From Marivita sp. (GTDB lineage Bacteria; Pseudomonadota; Alphaproteobacteria; Rhodobacterales; Rhodobacteraceae): a DNA stretch of 64,000 nt. The position numbers and the translations under genes were made by a program. Under the pieces are notes generated by a model. The model was not told where the DNA came from. It saw only the letters and a program-made list of their open reading frames with translations, and searched no databases. Below, piece by piece: positions 20,717-31,427 of this stretch. Where the stretch lies: NCBI RefSeq assembly GCF_017643905.1, contig NZ_JAEPMO010000001.1, positions 1 to 64,000 on the forward strand, written 5' to 3'. The first letter of the stretch is position 1. Every line of letters begins with the position of its first letter.

Positions 20717-21187
20717 TTACGGCAGGACGCGGGCGTTGATCTCGTTGTGGATGCCCTGAATCTCAGCGGGCCATGTGCTCTTGATGTAGCCCAGCACGCT
20801 GGCGATCTCGTCATCTGTCAGGACATCGCCAAATCCTATCATGTTCGACTTGTAGCTGCCGCCGACGATGGCTTCTGTGCCTTCACGAACGATCCGCATC
20901 AACAGCGCGTTGTTATGGTGCCAGGTGTGGCCGGTTGCGTCATGCGGCGGTGCGGGAAGATACCCGTCCGCATCGCGATCCTGCCAGTTGGGTTGCTGCC
21001 CTTCGAGGTTGGCGCCATGGCAGCTTGCGCAATACTCGGCATAAAGCGCTTTGCCCTCGGCCACCCGAACGGCGTCGTCATATGGCAGGGTCGGACGCGC
21101 CTCGTCCGCCGTCCATGCTGGCGCGATCCAGACGGCTCCTGCCAGAACGAACGCGGTTATCAGGCTTGCAATGGCGGTCTTTTTCAT
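20717..21187 (-). CDS. c-type cytochrome
   Basis: Signal peptide and CASCH heme motif in ALYAEYCASCHGANLEGQQPNW. Confidence 0.88.
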   Translation of the reverse strand: MKKTAIASLITAFVLAGAVWIAPAWTADEARPTLPYDDAVRVAEGKALYAEYCASCHGANLEGQQPNWQDRDADGYLPAPPHDATGHTWHHNNALLMRIVREGTEAIVGGSYKSNMIGFGDVLTDDEIASVLGYIKSTWPAEIQGIHNEINARVLP

Positions 21188-21322
21188 GCGGACTCCCGGT
21201 GTTGATGCATGGCAATCGCAGGCTTCCTGCGCAGGAAGGTCAATTCACACATCGGTGAAAGGCGCATTCCACTGGAAACGTGGCCGTTGAGGCTTTAGGT
21301 CTTGGGCAAGACGGAGACCGAC

Positions 21323-22273
21323 ATGACCAAACCGCCCCTGACCCTTTACCTTGCTGCCCCGCGCGGGTTCTGCGCCGGTGTGGACCGCGCCATAAAGATC
21401 GTTGAGATGGCGCTCGAGAAGTGGGGTGCGCCGGTCTATGTACGCCACGAGATCGTGCACAACAAATACGTTGTGGACGGGTTGCGCGCCAAGGGTGCGG
21501 TGTTTGTCGAGGAACTGGAAGAGTGTCCCAACGACCGTCCGGTGATCTTTTCGGCGCATGGCGTGCCGAAAGCGGTACCCGCCGAAGCCGCTAAGCGCGA
21601 GATGATCTATGTCGATGCGACCTGCCCGTTGGTGAGCAAGGTGCATATCGAAGCCGCGCGCCACCACGACAACGGGCTGCAAATGATCATGATCGGCCAC
21701 GAAGGCCATCCGGAAACCATCGGCACGATGGGGCAATTGCCCGAAGGCGAGGTCCTGCTGGTCGAAACGGTTGAAGATGTTGCCACGGTTGAGGTGCGCG
21801 ATCCCGAACGTCTGGCATTTGTCACACAGACGACGCTCAGCGTGGATGACACGATCGACATCGTGGCAGCCCTGCAGGCCCGGTTTCCCAAGATCGTTGG
21901 CCCGCACAAGGAAGACATCTGCTACGCCACGACCAACCGTCAGGAAGCGGTCAAGGCGATGGCTCCGAAATGCGACGCCATGCTGGTGGTCGGTGCGCCC
22001 AATTCGTCCAACTCAAAGCGCTTGGTCGAAGTTGGCAGCAAGGCGGGCTGCGCCTATTCGCAGCTGGTCCAACGTGCGCCCGACATCGACTGGCGGTCAC
22101 TCGACGGGATTTCGAGCGTCGGTATTACCGCTGGTGCCAGCGCGCCGGAAGAGTTGATCACCGAGGTGATCGACGCATTCCGGGATCGGTACGATGTGAC
22201 TGTGGAGATGGTTGAAACGGCCGTCGAAAACGTCGAGTTCAAGGTGCCTCGAGTGTTGCGGGTGCCTGCTTGA
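21323..22273 (+). CDS. ispH: 4-hydroxy-3-methylbut-2-enyl diphosphate reductase
   Basis: [58 protein letters not shown]. Confidence 0.95.
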   Translation: MTKPPLTLYLAAPRGFCAGVDRAIKIVEMALEKWGAPVYVRHEIVHNKYVVDGLRAKGAVFVEELEECPNDRPVIFSAHGVPKAVPAEAAKREMIYVDATCPLVSKVHIEAARHHDNGLQMIMIGHEGHPETIGTMGQLPEGEVLLVETVEDVATVEVRDPERLAFVTQTTLSVDDTIDIVAALQARFPKIVGPHKEDICYATTNRQEAVKAMAPKCDAMLVVGAPNSSNSKRLVEVGSKAGCAYSQLVQRAPDIDWRSLDGISSVGITAGASAPEELITEVIDAFRDRYDVTVEMVETAVENVEFKVPRVLRVPA

Positions 22274-22315
22274 AGATGCGCGCAAGCATACTCCCTACAG
22301 GACACATCCCGGCGT

Positions 22316-22339
22316 AGGGTGCGTTTTCACACGCACCCT
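22316..22339. terminator. Hairpin between convergent ispH and helicase genes
   Basis: Inverted repeat AGGGTGCGT-TTTCAC-ACGCACCCT, 9-bp arms. Confidence 0.5.
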
Positions 22340-22347
22340 TGATATCG

Positions 22348-24588
22348 TCATTTTTTACCGCCAGGTTTACCGCTGAATTTTCCGGACGGTTTCCCACCAA
22401 ATTTTCCCGCCGGCTTCCCACCGAACTTACCCGCAGGTTTTCCACCCGGTTTTGCAGCGCCCGCACGTGGTTTGCGCATGCTTTGTGACGGGTCACCAGC
22501 ATTTGCGCGAGCGGCGGCACGGGCGATGTTCTTCTTGCTGTCGGGGCGGCCTTCGGGCGGGGGCGGACCTTTGGGCTTGCCTTTTCCCTTGTAGGGCTGG
22601 GCCTGAAATTCGCTTTCCGAACGACGCGGCGGACGCTCACCACCGGGTTTGTCGCCATAGGGTTTGCGCTCGCGTGCGGGGCCGTCGGATTTGCCTTGGT
22701 AGGGCTTGCGTTCGCGTGCCGGGCCATCAGCCTTGCCATAAGGCTTGCCAGTCGGTTTACCCGCCGGTTTGCGATCCGCCGGTTTCGGCTTGCGCACACG
22801 TGGGGTCGGCTCATCGTTCCAGTCGATGGGCGCTGCGGACTTTGGGGCCGGTTTCGGTGCAACCTCTTGAACGGGCTCTGCTACCGGTTCAGCGCGTTCC
22901 GCGCGGGGCTCCGGCTTGGGCCGGTCGTCGTAGGACTTGCGCTCTGGCTTGTCGCCATAAGGCTTCCGCTCGGGCTTCGGGCCACGATTTGCGGCTGGCC
23001 GCGCCCCACGATCGAAATCGGGCGCTTTGTCGAGCTTGGTCAGGGTCACGCCCTTTTCCAGTTCCATGGAGGGTCCGACCGCGTTCAGGAACCGCGCGAC
23101 CGAGGATTCCTTGATCTGCACCAGCGAATGATCCTGCTGGATGCGGATTGCGCCGATATCGTCCTTGCTTAAATCGCCCGCACCGCAGACCATTGGCAGG
23201 ATGCGACGCGGTTCGGCGTCGGCCGCACGCCCACCGGACACGGCGAACCAGACACTCGGGCCGAATTCTTCGCGCTTCTCAGGCTTTGCACCTGGATCGG
23301 ACAGTTCCTCGGGTGCCGTGTGCTGTTCGCGGAACATGCGCAGATAGGCGACTGCGATCTGTTCGGGCGTTTTTTCTGCCACGAGACGGTTGACCACGGC
23401 TTCTTCGGATTCGCCAACCGGGGTTTCCCATGCAGGATCGGCAAACATGCGATCCTCGTCGCGCGCCAGCACTTCATCCGCCGAAGGTGCAGACCCCCAG
23501 TCGGACTTCAACTTGGCCATGCCCAGAATGCGCTCGGCTTTCTTGCGCACTTTTGGTGTCACGATCAGTGCAGACACACCTTTGCGCCCGGCGCGACCGG
23601 TCCGGCCAGAACGGTGGAGAAGGGTCTCGTGGTTCGACGGCAATTCGGCATGGACCACCAGATCGAGGTTCGGCAGGTCGATCCCGCGCGCAGCCACGTC
23701 AGTCGCCACGCAGACCTGCGCCCGCCCGTCGCGCATCGCTTGCAGCGCATGGGTGCGTTCGGTCTGGGAGAGTTCGCCCGACAGCGCCACAACCTGGAAC
23801 CCCCGGTTCGACAGGCGCGTGGTCAGTCGGTTCACCATCGCACGGGTGTTGGCGAACACGATGGCGTTGGGCGCTTCGTAATAGCGGAGAGTATTGATGA
23901 CAGCATTGTCGGTGTCGCGGTCGCTCACCAGCATGGCTCGGTAGGCGATATCGGCGTGCTGGCTTGTTTCAGACTTGGTGACCACGCGGATCGCATCGCG
24001 CTGATAGCTTTTGGCCAGCTTGGCGATCTGCGGCGGCACGGTGGCCGAGAACAGCAGCGTCTGACGGTCTTCGGGGGCTTCGCCAAGAATAAATTCAAGG
24101 TCTTCGCGGAATCCGAGGTCCAGCATCTCGTCGGCTTCGTCAAGGATCACGGCACGGCACTGCGACAGGTCGATAGAACTGCGCATGATGTGGTCGCGCA
24201 GGCGCCCCGGCGTGGCGACGACGATATGCGCACCACGCTCCAGCGCGCGGCGTTCGTCGCGCATGTCCATGCCGCCCACGGTCGAGGCCATGACCACGCC
24301 CGCCTGTGCATAAAGCCATGCCAGTTCACGCTTCACCTGCATCGCAAGTTCGCGTGTCGGCGCGATCACCAGTGCCAGCGGTGCACCTGCGGGGCCGAAT
24401 GCTTCGTCTTCGAGAATCGTCGGCGCAATCGCAAGGCCAAAGCCCAGCGTTTTGCCCGATCCTGTCTGGGCAGACACCAAAAGGTCGGCGCCGACATATC
24501 CGGGATTGAGAACCGCCTCCTGAACCGGGGTCAGCGTGTCATATCCACGGGCATCAAGGGCATCTTGCAGGGCTTTTTTCACGAGCAT
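22348..24588 (-). CDS. DEAD/DEAH box RNA helicase with low-complexity G/K/P-rich C-terminus
   Basis: AQTGSGKT, DEADEMLD, LLFSATVPP, HRSGRTGRAG motifs; DbpA-type RNA-binding domain; C-terminal GGKPAGKFGGKPAGKFGGKPSGKF repeats; ORF open to 24624. Confidence 0.93.
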   Translation of the reverse strand: MLVKKALQDALDARGYDTLTPVQEAVLNPGYVGADLLVSAQTGSGKTLGFGLAIAPTILEDEAFGPAGAPLALVIAPTRELAMQVKRELAWLYAQAGVVMASTVGGMDMRDERRALERGAHIVVATPGRLRDHIMRSSIDLSQCRAVILDEADEMLDLGFREDLEFILGEAPEDRQTLLFSATVPPQIAKLAKSYQRDAIRVVTKSETSQHADIAYRAMLVSDRDTDNAVINTLRYYEAPNAIVFANTRAMVNRLTTRLSNRGFQVVALSGELSQTERTHALQAMRDGRAQVCVATDVAARGIDLPNLDLVVHAELPSNHETLLHRSGRTGRAGRKGVSALIVTPKVRKKAERILGMAKLKSDWGSAPSADEVLARDEDRMFADPAWETPVGESEEAVVNRLVAEKTPEQIAVAYLRMFREQHTAPEELSDPGAKPEKREEFGPSVWFAVSGGRAADAEPRRILPMVCGAGDLSKDDIGAIRIQQDHSLVQIKESSVARFLNAVGPSMELEKGVTLTKLDKAPDFDRGARPAANRGPKPERKPYGDKPERKSYDDRPKPEPRAERAEPVAEPVQEVAPKPAPKSAAPIDWNDEPTPRVRKPKPADRKPAGKPTGKPYGKADGPARERKPYQGKSDGPARERKPYGDKPGGERPPRRSESEFQAQPYKGKGKPKGPPPPEGRPDSKKNIARAAARANAGDPSQSMRKPRAGAAKPGGKPAGKFGGKPAGKFGGKPSGKFSGKPGGKK

Positions 24589-24692
24589 CGTCTTTTTTGT
24601 AAGGTCGGCCCAACAGCGGGCCAAAGCGCGCGTCTAGATCATTGGGCAGCAAATGTATAGCGTCATCACAGCACACCCAGTGAGGATCCGCT

Positions 24693-25307
24693 ATGCTGTC
24701 TCTGCAATTCCTTCTGACGGCCTTTGTCGTTGTCATCGCACCCGGAACGGGCGTCATCTACACGCTGGCCATCGGCTTGGGGCAGGGGCGCTGGCCGTCG
24801 ATCTGGGCGGCGCTGGGATGCACCATCGGGATCGTGCCGCACCTGCTGGCGGCAACACTTGGATTGGCGGCGGTGCTGCATACTTCGGCGGTTCTGTTCA
24901 ACGTGGTGAAATTCGCGGGTGTCGCCTACCTGCTTTACCTTGCGTGGCAGGCGTTGAAATCCGGTGGGGCGTTGGCGGTGTCGGCTGAACGTCAAACGGA
25001 AAGCGGCTTGAGGATCGCGCGACGCGGGGCCTTGATCAACATCCTGAACCCGAAACTGTCGATATTCTTTCTGGCCCTGTTGCCCCCGTTTCTATCCGGC
25101 AACCCGGCAACCGCGACGGTGGAAATGGCGCTGATGGGCGGGGTTTTCATGCTGATGACCTTCGCGGTCTTCGTCCTTTACGGCGTCTTCGCCGCTGCTG
25201 CACGCACGTGGCTCTTGGGCAGCGAACGTGTGATGCGCTGGCTGAACCGCTCGTTCGCAGCGCTCTTTGCGGCGTTGGCCGGGCGGTTGGCGCTGGAACG
25301 TGCCTGA
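24693..25307 (+). CDS. LysE/RhtB family translocator
   Basis: FVVVIAPGTGVIYTLAIGLGQG...GLRIARRGALINILNPKLSIFFLALLPPF. Confidence 0.88.
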   Translation: MLSLQFLLTAFVVVIAPGTGVIYTLAIGLGQGRWPSIWAALGCTIGIVPHLLAATLGLAAVLHTSAVLFNVVKFAGVAYLLYLAWQALKSGGALAVSAERQTESGLRIARRGALINILNPKLSIFFLALLPPFLSGNPATATVEMALMGGVFMLMTFAVFVLYGVFAAAARTWLLGSERVMRWLNRSFAALFAALAGRLALERA

Positions 25308-25344
25308 GCTATGTCGCGTCCCGTAACATGAAGACGGACCTGCC

Positions 25345-25797
25345 ATGACCCCAATTCCACGTTCCGCGCTTATCCTTGGCCTTGCCGGTGTGATCCCGTT
25401 TGCATGGGGTGCGCTGACGTTGCTGTCCGAGGCAGCGGCACAATTCGGGATGGACGCGCTTGGGCCGCGGTTTATCGGGCCTTACGTGCAACTCAGCTAC
25501 GGCATGGTGATCCTCAGCTTCATGTCCGGTGTGCTTTGGGGTTTTGCGACCAAAGCCGAAGGCGGGCAGGCCGCCACGGGATATGCGCTGTCGGTGATCC
25601 CGGCGCTCTGGGCATTCTTCATGACGGGCGGTGGGCCGGTGTCTGCCGGGACCAACCTGATCTTCGGGTTTCTCGGCCTTCTGGCGCTGGATTTCGCCTT
25701 CTGGAAATGGGGCCTTGCCCCGGCTTGGTGGATGCCGCTGCGCGTTCTCCTCACCGGTTTGGTGGTGATTTTTCTGTCTGTCGGAGTGTTCCTATGA
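25345..25797 (+). CDS. DUF3429 family membrane protein
   Basis: Small multi-TM protein, IPRSALILGLAGVIPFAWGALTLL...YGMVILSFMSGVLWGFA. Confidence 0.75.
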   Translation: MTPIPRSALILGLAGVIPFAWGALTLLSEAAAQFGMDALGPRFIGPYVQLSYGMVILSFMSGVLWGFATKAEGGQAATGYALSVIPALWAFFMTGGGPVSAGTNLIFGFLGLLALDFAFWKWGLAPAWWMPLRVLLTGLVVIFLSVGVFL

Positions 25798-26384
25798 CCG
25801 ATCGCGAGACCATCGCCGTCTACGATGCCCGGGCGGCTGACTATGCCAAGCTAGAGCCTTCTGACACGCCAAGCGACACCTTGGCCACCTTTATCAAGGC
25901 GTTGCCGCAGGGGGCGCGGGTGCTTGATCTGGGCTGCGGTCCCGGGACATCGGCCCGCCATATGGTGCGGGCAGGGTGCGTGGTCGATGCGCTTGATGCC
26001 TCGGCAGAGATGATCGGGCTTGCATCGGCCATCGACGGCGTCACCGCGCGACAGGCGAGTTTTGACGACATCAGCGGAACGGCGATTTTTGATGGGGTCT
26101 GGGCCAATTTCAGCTTGCTGCATGCACCCCGCGCCGACATGCCACGACATCTGTCTGCCATTCATGCAGCGCTGAAACCGGGCGGTTTGTTCCATATCGC
26201 GGTCAAGGAAGGCACTGGGGAACACCGTGACAGCATCAACCGGCTTTATACCTACTACACCGAAGCCGAACTGACCGATCTGTTACAAACCGCCGGATTT
26301 GCCGTTGGCCCCTATCGACGCGGGCGTGACAAAGGGCTAAGCGGCGAGGACGCTGACTGGATTTCTGTAACTGCCCATGCCTGA
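25794..26384 (+). CDS. Class I SAM-dependent methyltransferase
   Basis: [35 protein letters not shown] overlaps the upstream TGA (ATGA). Confidence 0.88.
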   Translation: MTDRETIAVYDARAADYAKLEPSDTPSDTLATFIKALPQGARVLDLGCGPGTSARHMVRAGCVVDALDASAEMIGLASAIDGVTARQASFDDISGTAIFDGVWANFSLLHAPRADMPRHLSAIHAALKPGGLFHIAVKEGTGEHRDSINRLYTYYTEAELTDLLQTAGFAVGPYRRGRDKGLSGEDADWISVTAHA

Positions 26385-26838
26385 CCTTTTTGCCTATACC
26401 GACGGAGCCTGTTCCGGAAATCCCGGACCGGGCGGTTGGGGTGTGCTGATGCAGGCCAAAGATGGTGATACCGTCGTCAAGGAGCGCACCCTTTCGGGGG
26501 GAGAGGCCAACACCACCAACAACCGCATGGAATTGCTGGCGGCGATTCATGCGCTGGAAACACTGGCGCGACCGTCAGCAGTGACCATCGTGACCGACAG
26601 CGCCTATGTGAAGAACGGCGTAACCGGCTGGATTCACGGCTGGAAGCGCAACGGCTGGAAGACAGCCAACAAGAAGCCCGTTAAAAATGTCGAGCTGTGG
26701 CAACGTCTGGACGAGGCGCAGGCGCGGCATGACGTGACATGGGAATGGGTCAAGGGCCATGCAGGCCATCCCGAAAACGAACGCGCCGATGAGTTGGCGC
26801 GCGAAGGCATGAAGCCGTTCAAAAAAGGCGCGGCGTGA
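26377..26838 (+). CDS. rnhA: Ribonuclease HI
   Basis: [61 protein letters not shown]. Confidence 0.95.
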   Translation: MPDLFAYTDGACSGNPGPGGWGVLMQAKDGDTVVKERTLSGGEANTTNNRMELLAAIHALETLARPSAVTIVTDSAYVKNGVTGWIHGWKRNGWKTANKKPVKNVELWQRLDEAQARHDVTWEWVKGHAGHPENERADELAREGMKPFKKGAA

Positions 26839-27458
26839 CCCTGATTTCGTGGATCGACCATGCGGCAGTTCTGGTCTTTGCCTTGACCGGCGCTCTGGTG
26901 GCCAGCCGTGCTCAGCTCGACATCATCGGCTTTGCCTTTCTCGCGATCCTGACCGGCGTTGGTGGCGGGACGGTCCGCGATGTGCTTTTGGACCGGAACC
27001 CTGTCTTCTGGATGGCGGACCCGACCTACCTGGGAGTTGCTGTCTTCGCCGCCTTCGTTGTGTTCTTCACCGCGCATCTGTTCGAAAGCCGGTACAAGGC
27101 GATCCTGTGGCTCGATGCGGCCGCATTGGCTTTTGCAGTGGCGGCGGGGGCCAATATCGCTGCCAACGTGGGGCAAAGCGCGGCGATTGTTGTGGTGATG
27201 GGCACAGTTACAGGCTGTCTCGGAGGGTTGATGCGCGATGTGGTGGCGAACGAAGTGCCGCTCGTCCTCAAGCAAGGCGAGCTTTATGTCACCTGCGCCG
27301 TGGCCGGGGCCGCGATGGTCGCGCTGGCACCCTTTATTGGGCTCAGCCAGACACCAACTGTGCTGGCTGCGGCTGCAATCACCTTCGGTTTGCGGGCAGG
27401 CTCCATCGCTTTGGGCTGGAGACTGCCGGTCTACAAATCGCGTCCGCCGCGCAACTGA
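26835..27458 (+). CDS. TRIC/UPF0126 (YicG) family cation channel protein
   Basis: Internal repeat [19 protein letters not shown] and [18 protein letters not shown]. Confidence 0.85.
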   Translation: MTLISWIDHAAVLVFALTGALVASRAQLDIIGFAFLAILTGVGGGTVRDVLLDRNPVFWMADPTYLGVAVFAAFVVFFTAHLFESRYKAILWLDAAALAFAVAAGANIAANVGQSAAIVVVMGTVTGCLGGLMRDVVANEVPLVLKQGELYVTCAVAGAAMVALAPFIGLSQTPTVLAAAAITFGLRAGSIALGWRLPVYKSRPPRN

Positions 27459-27460
27459 CC

Positions 27461-28639
27461 TTATTGCAGGTCGCTGAACGCCTCTTGCAGGCGTTTGGCC
27501 GCCTCTTCGACGCGATAGGTTTGCGTGGCAAGGTTGAAACGCAGGAATGTTTCGCCACCGGGGCCAAACTCCGGGCCGGGGCTGGGCGCGATGCGGGCAT
27601 CCTTGCGGACCCGTCGGCTGATCTCTTCAAACGACATGCCCGTATCCGAGAAATCCACCCATGCGAGATAGGTCGAGGCCAAAGGCAACGACCGAACACC
27701 CGGAATCGCGTTGACCGCGTCGTCAAAGATGCGACGGTTTTCGATGAGATGTTCGATCTGCGCATCGACCCATTCCGCGCCTTCGGGCGTGTAGGCCGCC
27801 GTGACCATCTCAAGCCCCATGCGGTTTGGCGAATAGTCCAGCGATCGAAGCCGCTGCGCCATCGCTTCGCGCAAGGAGGCGTCGGGAATGATGATGTTCC
27901 CGGTTTTCAGTCCGGCGATGTTAAAGGTCTTGGACGAGGCGGTCAGGATCACCGAACGATTCCGCGAATCCTTTGCGGCCACATCGTAGGGCACGAAACT
28001 GTGCCCCGGATAGATGAAGTCGTGGTGAATCTCGTCCGCCACGACGATGAGATCGTTCTTCTCGGCGAATTCGGCCACTTGGCGCAGTTCCTCGGCGCTC
28101 CAGATGCGTCCAGACGGGTTCTGCGGAGAACAGAAAATCAGCATCTTCTCGGTTCCGTCCAGCCGCGACTGCGCATCGTCGAAGTCGATCTGGTAGGTGT
28201 CTCCATCCAACGTTAGAGGGCATTGCACTGGCACACGCCCGGCACTGCGGATCTTGAACTCGAACTCGTGATACACCGGGTTGAAGGTAACAATCCGGTC
28301 TCCCGGGTCTGACCACACATCCAGACACAGCGCAATCGCGTTGCCCAGCCCTTGGGTCGTCACGATCCAGTCGGAGTCGATGTCCCAGCCATGCCGGTTC
28401 TTCATCCACCACTGGATCGCCGCGTGATATTCGGTGTTGTCGGTCCAGTACCCGAACACACCATGATCCACTGCTGCCTGCATCGCCCGCAGCACGCAGG
28501 GCGCAGTTGGATAGTCGCTGTCCGCCGTCCACATCGCGATCCCGTCGGCGCTTGGAACGTCGAACTTGCTTTCCAGTATGTCCCACTTGGAGCTGTGCCG
28601 TCCACGGCGGTCATTGGGTTTGTTGAAAAGGTCGCGCAT
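27461..28639 (-). CDS. PLP-dependent aminotransferase, MalY/PatB (cystathionine beta-lyase) type
   Basis: SADGIAMWTADSDYPTAPCVLRAM...NPSGRIWSAEELRQVAEF...LTASSKTFNIAGLKTGNIII. Confidence 0.9.
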   Translation of the reverse strand: MRDLFNKPNDRRGRHSSKWDILESKFDVPSADGIAMWTADSDYPTAPCVLRAMQAAVDHGVFGYWTDNTEYHAAIQWWMKNRHGWDIDSDWIVTTQGLGNAIALCLDVWSDPGDRIVTFNPVYHEFEFKIRSAGRVPVQCPLTLDGDTYQIDFDDAQSRLDGTEKMLIFCSPQNPSGRIWSAEELRQVAEFAEKNDLIVVADEIHHDFIYPGHSFVPYDVAAKDSRNRSVILTASSKTFNIAGLKTGNIIIPDASLREAMAQRLRSLDYSPNRMGLEMVTAAYTPEGAEWVDAQIEHLIENRRIFDDAVNAIPGVRSLPLASTYLAWVDFSDTGMSFEEISRRVRKDARIAPSPGPEFGPGGETFLRFNLATQTYRVEEAAKRLQEAFSDLQ

Positions 28640-28745
28640 GTCTCACTCCAAGCTGCTCGGATTTTTTGGCGACGCTACCCCAGTGAACGGCAGGCGCAAG
28701 AGCCGGTCTATTGCCCTCGGGACATTCATTTACTAGATCACTGCT

Positions 28746-29264
28746 ATGAAATTGCCGATCCTCATCCACCCGGACCCGCGTCTGAAAAAGGTCTGTGACA
28801 CTGTGCCCGATTTGTCGGACGATTTGCGCACGCTGGCCAAGGACATGCTGGAAACCATGTATGACGCGCCGGGCATTGGTTTGGCCGCGCCGCAGGTGGG
28901 CGTGTTGTCGCGCCTGATCGTGCTCGATTGCATCAAAGACGAGGAGTCGACGCCGCGTCCTCTGATCATGTTCAACCCCGAGATTCTTGCGTCTTCTGAT
29001 GATTTGAACGTCTACGAGGAAGGCTGTCTGTCCATTCCGGATCAATTCGCCGACGTGACCCGCCCCGAAGCGGTCAAGGTGGCTTGGATCGACGAAAAGG
29101 GAAACCCGAGGGAAGAAGAGTTCGACGGACTTTGGGCGACGTGTGTTCAACACGAGATCGACCATTTGAACGGCAAGCTGTTCATCGACTACCTGAAGCC
29201 GCTCAGACGCCAGATGATCACGCGCAAGATGGTCAAGCTCAAGCGAGAGCAGGCGCGCGCATGA
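28746..29264 (+). CDS. def: Peptide deformylase, canonical
   Basis: GIGLAAPQ, EGCLS, QHEIDHLNG motifs all intact. Confidence 0.94.
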   Translation: MKLPILIHPDPRLKKVCDTVPDLSDDLRTLAKDMLETMYDAPGIGLAAPQVGVLSRLIVLDCIKDEESTPRPLIMFNPEILASSDDLNVYEEGCLSIPDQFADVTRPEAVKVAWIDEKGNPREEEFDGLWATCVQHEIDHLNGKLFIDYLKPLRRQMITRKMVKLKREQARA

Positions 29265-29758
29265 CTGTGCGGCCCATTGTCAAATGGCCTGATCCCCGAC
29301 TGTCCAAGGTCTGCGCGCCGGTTGAAAATCTGACCGGGCTGGCCGATCTTGTCCGGGATATGTTCGAGACGATGTACGACGCACCGGGGCGGGGGCTTGC
29401 GGCGCCGCAGATCGGTGTGATGCAACGTGTGTTCGTGATGGACCCGACGTGGAAAGACGGTGACCGCAGCCCTTTCGTGTGCATCAATCCGGAAATCCAT
29501 GCGGCTAGCGATGACACAGCCCAAGCGACGGAGGCCTGTCTCTCTATTCCCGGTGTTTCAGCTGAAGTAACGCGCCCTACTGATATCACGCTCGGTTACA
29601 CCGATCTGGCTGGTCTCCGGCATGAAACGCGGCTCACGGGATTTGCGGCGACCTGTGCGCAGCATGAACTGGATCATCTGAATGGCGTCGTGATCTTTGA
29701 CCGCCTTGCACCCCAGATGCGGGCGCAGGTCGAAGCCAGATATGCGGCGCTTGCATGA
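29261..29758 (+). CDS. Peptide deformylase paralogue 2
   Basis: GRGLAAPQ, EACLS (A for G), QHELDHLNG; catalytic residues retained; ATGA overlap with upstream def. Confidence 0.88.
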   Translation: MTVRPIVKWPDPRLSKVCAPVENLTGLADLVRDMFETMYDAPGRGLAAPQIGVMQRVFVMDPTWKDGDRSPFVCINPEIHAASDDTAQATEACLSIPGVSAEVTRPTDITLGYTDLAGLRHETRLTGFAATCAQHELDHLNGVVIFDRLAPQMRAQVEARYAALA

Positions 29759-30252
29759 CCACGCGTCTTTGCCTGCCGTGGCCGCACAAGTGCCTGCGCA
29801 CACCCGCTGAGCCGGTGGAAGAGATCACCGACGAGATTCGCGCGATCTGGGAGGACATGATCGACACGATGGAGGCCATGCCCGGTGTCGGACTCGCAGC
29901 GAACCAGATCGGTATCCTGAAACGGTTGGCCGTTGTTGATGCCTCCGATGACCGGGGGCGGGTGGTAAGGATGGCGAATCCGGAAATCCTGCACGCCTCA
30001 GTCCAGCTTCGGTCGCATGAAGAGGCGAGCCCGAACATGCCCGGCGTCTTTGCCAAGATCGAACGCCCGCGTGCCGTAACCGTAAGGTTCATGGGGGCAG
30101 ACGGTACGGTTCACGAGCAGGATTTCGTTGGCCTCTGGGCCACGTCGGTCCAGCACCAGATCGACCACCTGAACGGCAAGATGTATTTCGACCATCTGAG
30201 CAAGACCAAGCGCGACATCCTTTTGCGGCGGGCCAAAAAGCTGAAGGGCTAG
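29755..30252 (+). CDS. Peptide deformylase-like protein 3, predicted catalytically inactive
   Basis: GVGLAANQ retained, but EGCLS replaced by EASPN and HEXDH replaced by HQIDH; ATGA overlap with the upstream gene. Confidence 0.85.
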   Translation: MTTRLCLPWPHKCLRTPAEPVEEITDEIRAIWEDMIDTMEAMPGVGLAANQIGILKRLAVVDASDDRGRVVRMANPEILHASVQLRSHEEASPNMPGVFAKIERPRAVTVRFMGADGTVHEQDFVGLWATSVQHQIDHLNGKMYFDHLSKTKRDILLRRAKKLKG

Positions 30253-30255
30253 GGC

Positions 30256-31167
30256 ATGCGGATCATCTTCATGGGGACGCCCGACTTCTCGGTTCCGGTG
30301 CTCGACGCATTGGTCGAGGCCGGGCACGAGATCGCCGCTGTCTATTGCCAGCCGCCACGTCCTGCGGGTCGGGGCAAAAAGGACCGCCCTACACCTGTGC
30401 ACGCGCGTGCCGAGGAGCTTGGGTTAGAGGTTCGGCATCCGACGACGCTCCGAAACGTTGAAGCACAGCAGGACTTTGCGGCGTTGAACGCAGACATCGC
30501 TGTTGTGGTGGCCTACGGTCTGATCCTGCCGCAAGCGGTTCTGGACGCGCCTAAACATGGCTGTTTGAATATCCACGCCTCGCTTCTGCCGCGCTGGCGG
30601 GGGGCCGCGCCGATCCATCGCGCGATCATGGCCGGAGATTCCGAGACAGGGATCTGCATCATGCAGATGGAGGCGGGGCTTGATACGGGGCCAGTGCTGT
30701 TGCGCGAATCGACCTCGATTGGCGCGACCGAAACCACGGGCGAACTGCATGACCGTCTGAGCAAGATGGGCGCTGACCGGATTGTACAGGCAGTGCAGCA
30801 GATCGACGCTCTGACGCCAGAGGTCCAGCCGGAGACTGGCGTGACCTACGCGCAAAAGATCGACAAGGCCGAAGCGCAGATTGACTGGGCCAGTCCCGCC
30901 GTTGAGGTCGACCGCCAGATCCGGGGCCTGTCTCCGTTTCCGGGGGCCTGGACGATGATCGGAGCAGAGCGCGTAAAATGTCTTGGCAGCCGGTTGGCCG
31001 ATGCAAGCGGCCCTGCCGGAACTGCGCTTGACGATGCCTTGACCATTGCGTGTGGAACAGGAGCGGTTACCATCACCCGTGCACAACGCGCAGGCAAAGG
31101 CGTGCAGGACAGCGATACGTTCCTGCGGGGTATGGCGGTTCCCAAGGGAACCCGTTTGGGAGAGTAG
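30256..31167 (+). CDS. fmt: Methionyl-tRNA formyltransferase
   Basis: [20 protein letters not shown]...[23 protein letters not shown]. Confidence 0.95.
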   Translation: MRIIFMGTPDFSVPVLDALVEAGHEIAAVYCQPPRPAGRGKKDRPTPVHARAEELGLEVRHPTTLRNVEAQQDFAALNADIAVVVAYGLILPQAVLDAPKHGCLNIHASLLPRWRGAAPIHRAIMAGDSETGICIMQMEAGLDTGPVLLRESTSIGATETTGELHDRLSKMGADRIVQAVQQIDALTPEVQPETGVTYAQKIDKAEAQIDWASPAVEVDRQIRGLSPFPGAWTMIGAERVKCLGSRLADASGPAGTALDDALTIACGTGAVTITRAQRAGKGVQDSDTFLRGMAVPKGTRLGE

Positions 31168-31169
31168 GG

Positions 31170-31424
31170 ATGTTCATGATCTTGATGGGCACGGTCGTGA
31201 TCGCAGGGATCGTGGGATATATCTCTGAGAAAACCGGGTTTACCAACAACGGCATCATCCAGAGCATCATAATCTGCGTCGGTGGCGCATTCCTTGCCTA
31301 TTTCGTGCGGATCATGTTCGGCTTCGGTTCGCCCGGTTTGAATGCGATCATCTCGTCACTCGGCGCGTTGATCATCGTGCCGACCCATTGGCGCAGCTCC
31401 GTGCGTGACCGGCGTCGGAGGTAA
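31170..31424 (+). CDS. Small membrane protein, GlsB/YeaQ/YmgE-like
   Basis: MFMILMGTVVIAGIVGYISEKTGFTNNGIIQSIIICVGGAFLAYFVRIMFG; TM and Gly-rich. Confidence 0.65.
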   Translation: MFMILMGTVVIAGIVGYISEKTGFTNNGIIQSIIICVGGAFLAYFVRIMFGFGSPGLNAIISSLGALIIVPTHWRSSVRDRRRR

Positions 31425-31427
31425 GCG

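Noticed and set aside
23320-24660. 446-aa plus-strand ORF
   Set aside because: Antisense to the DEAD-box helicase, no recognisable motifs.
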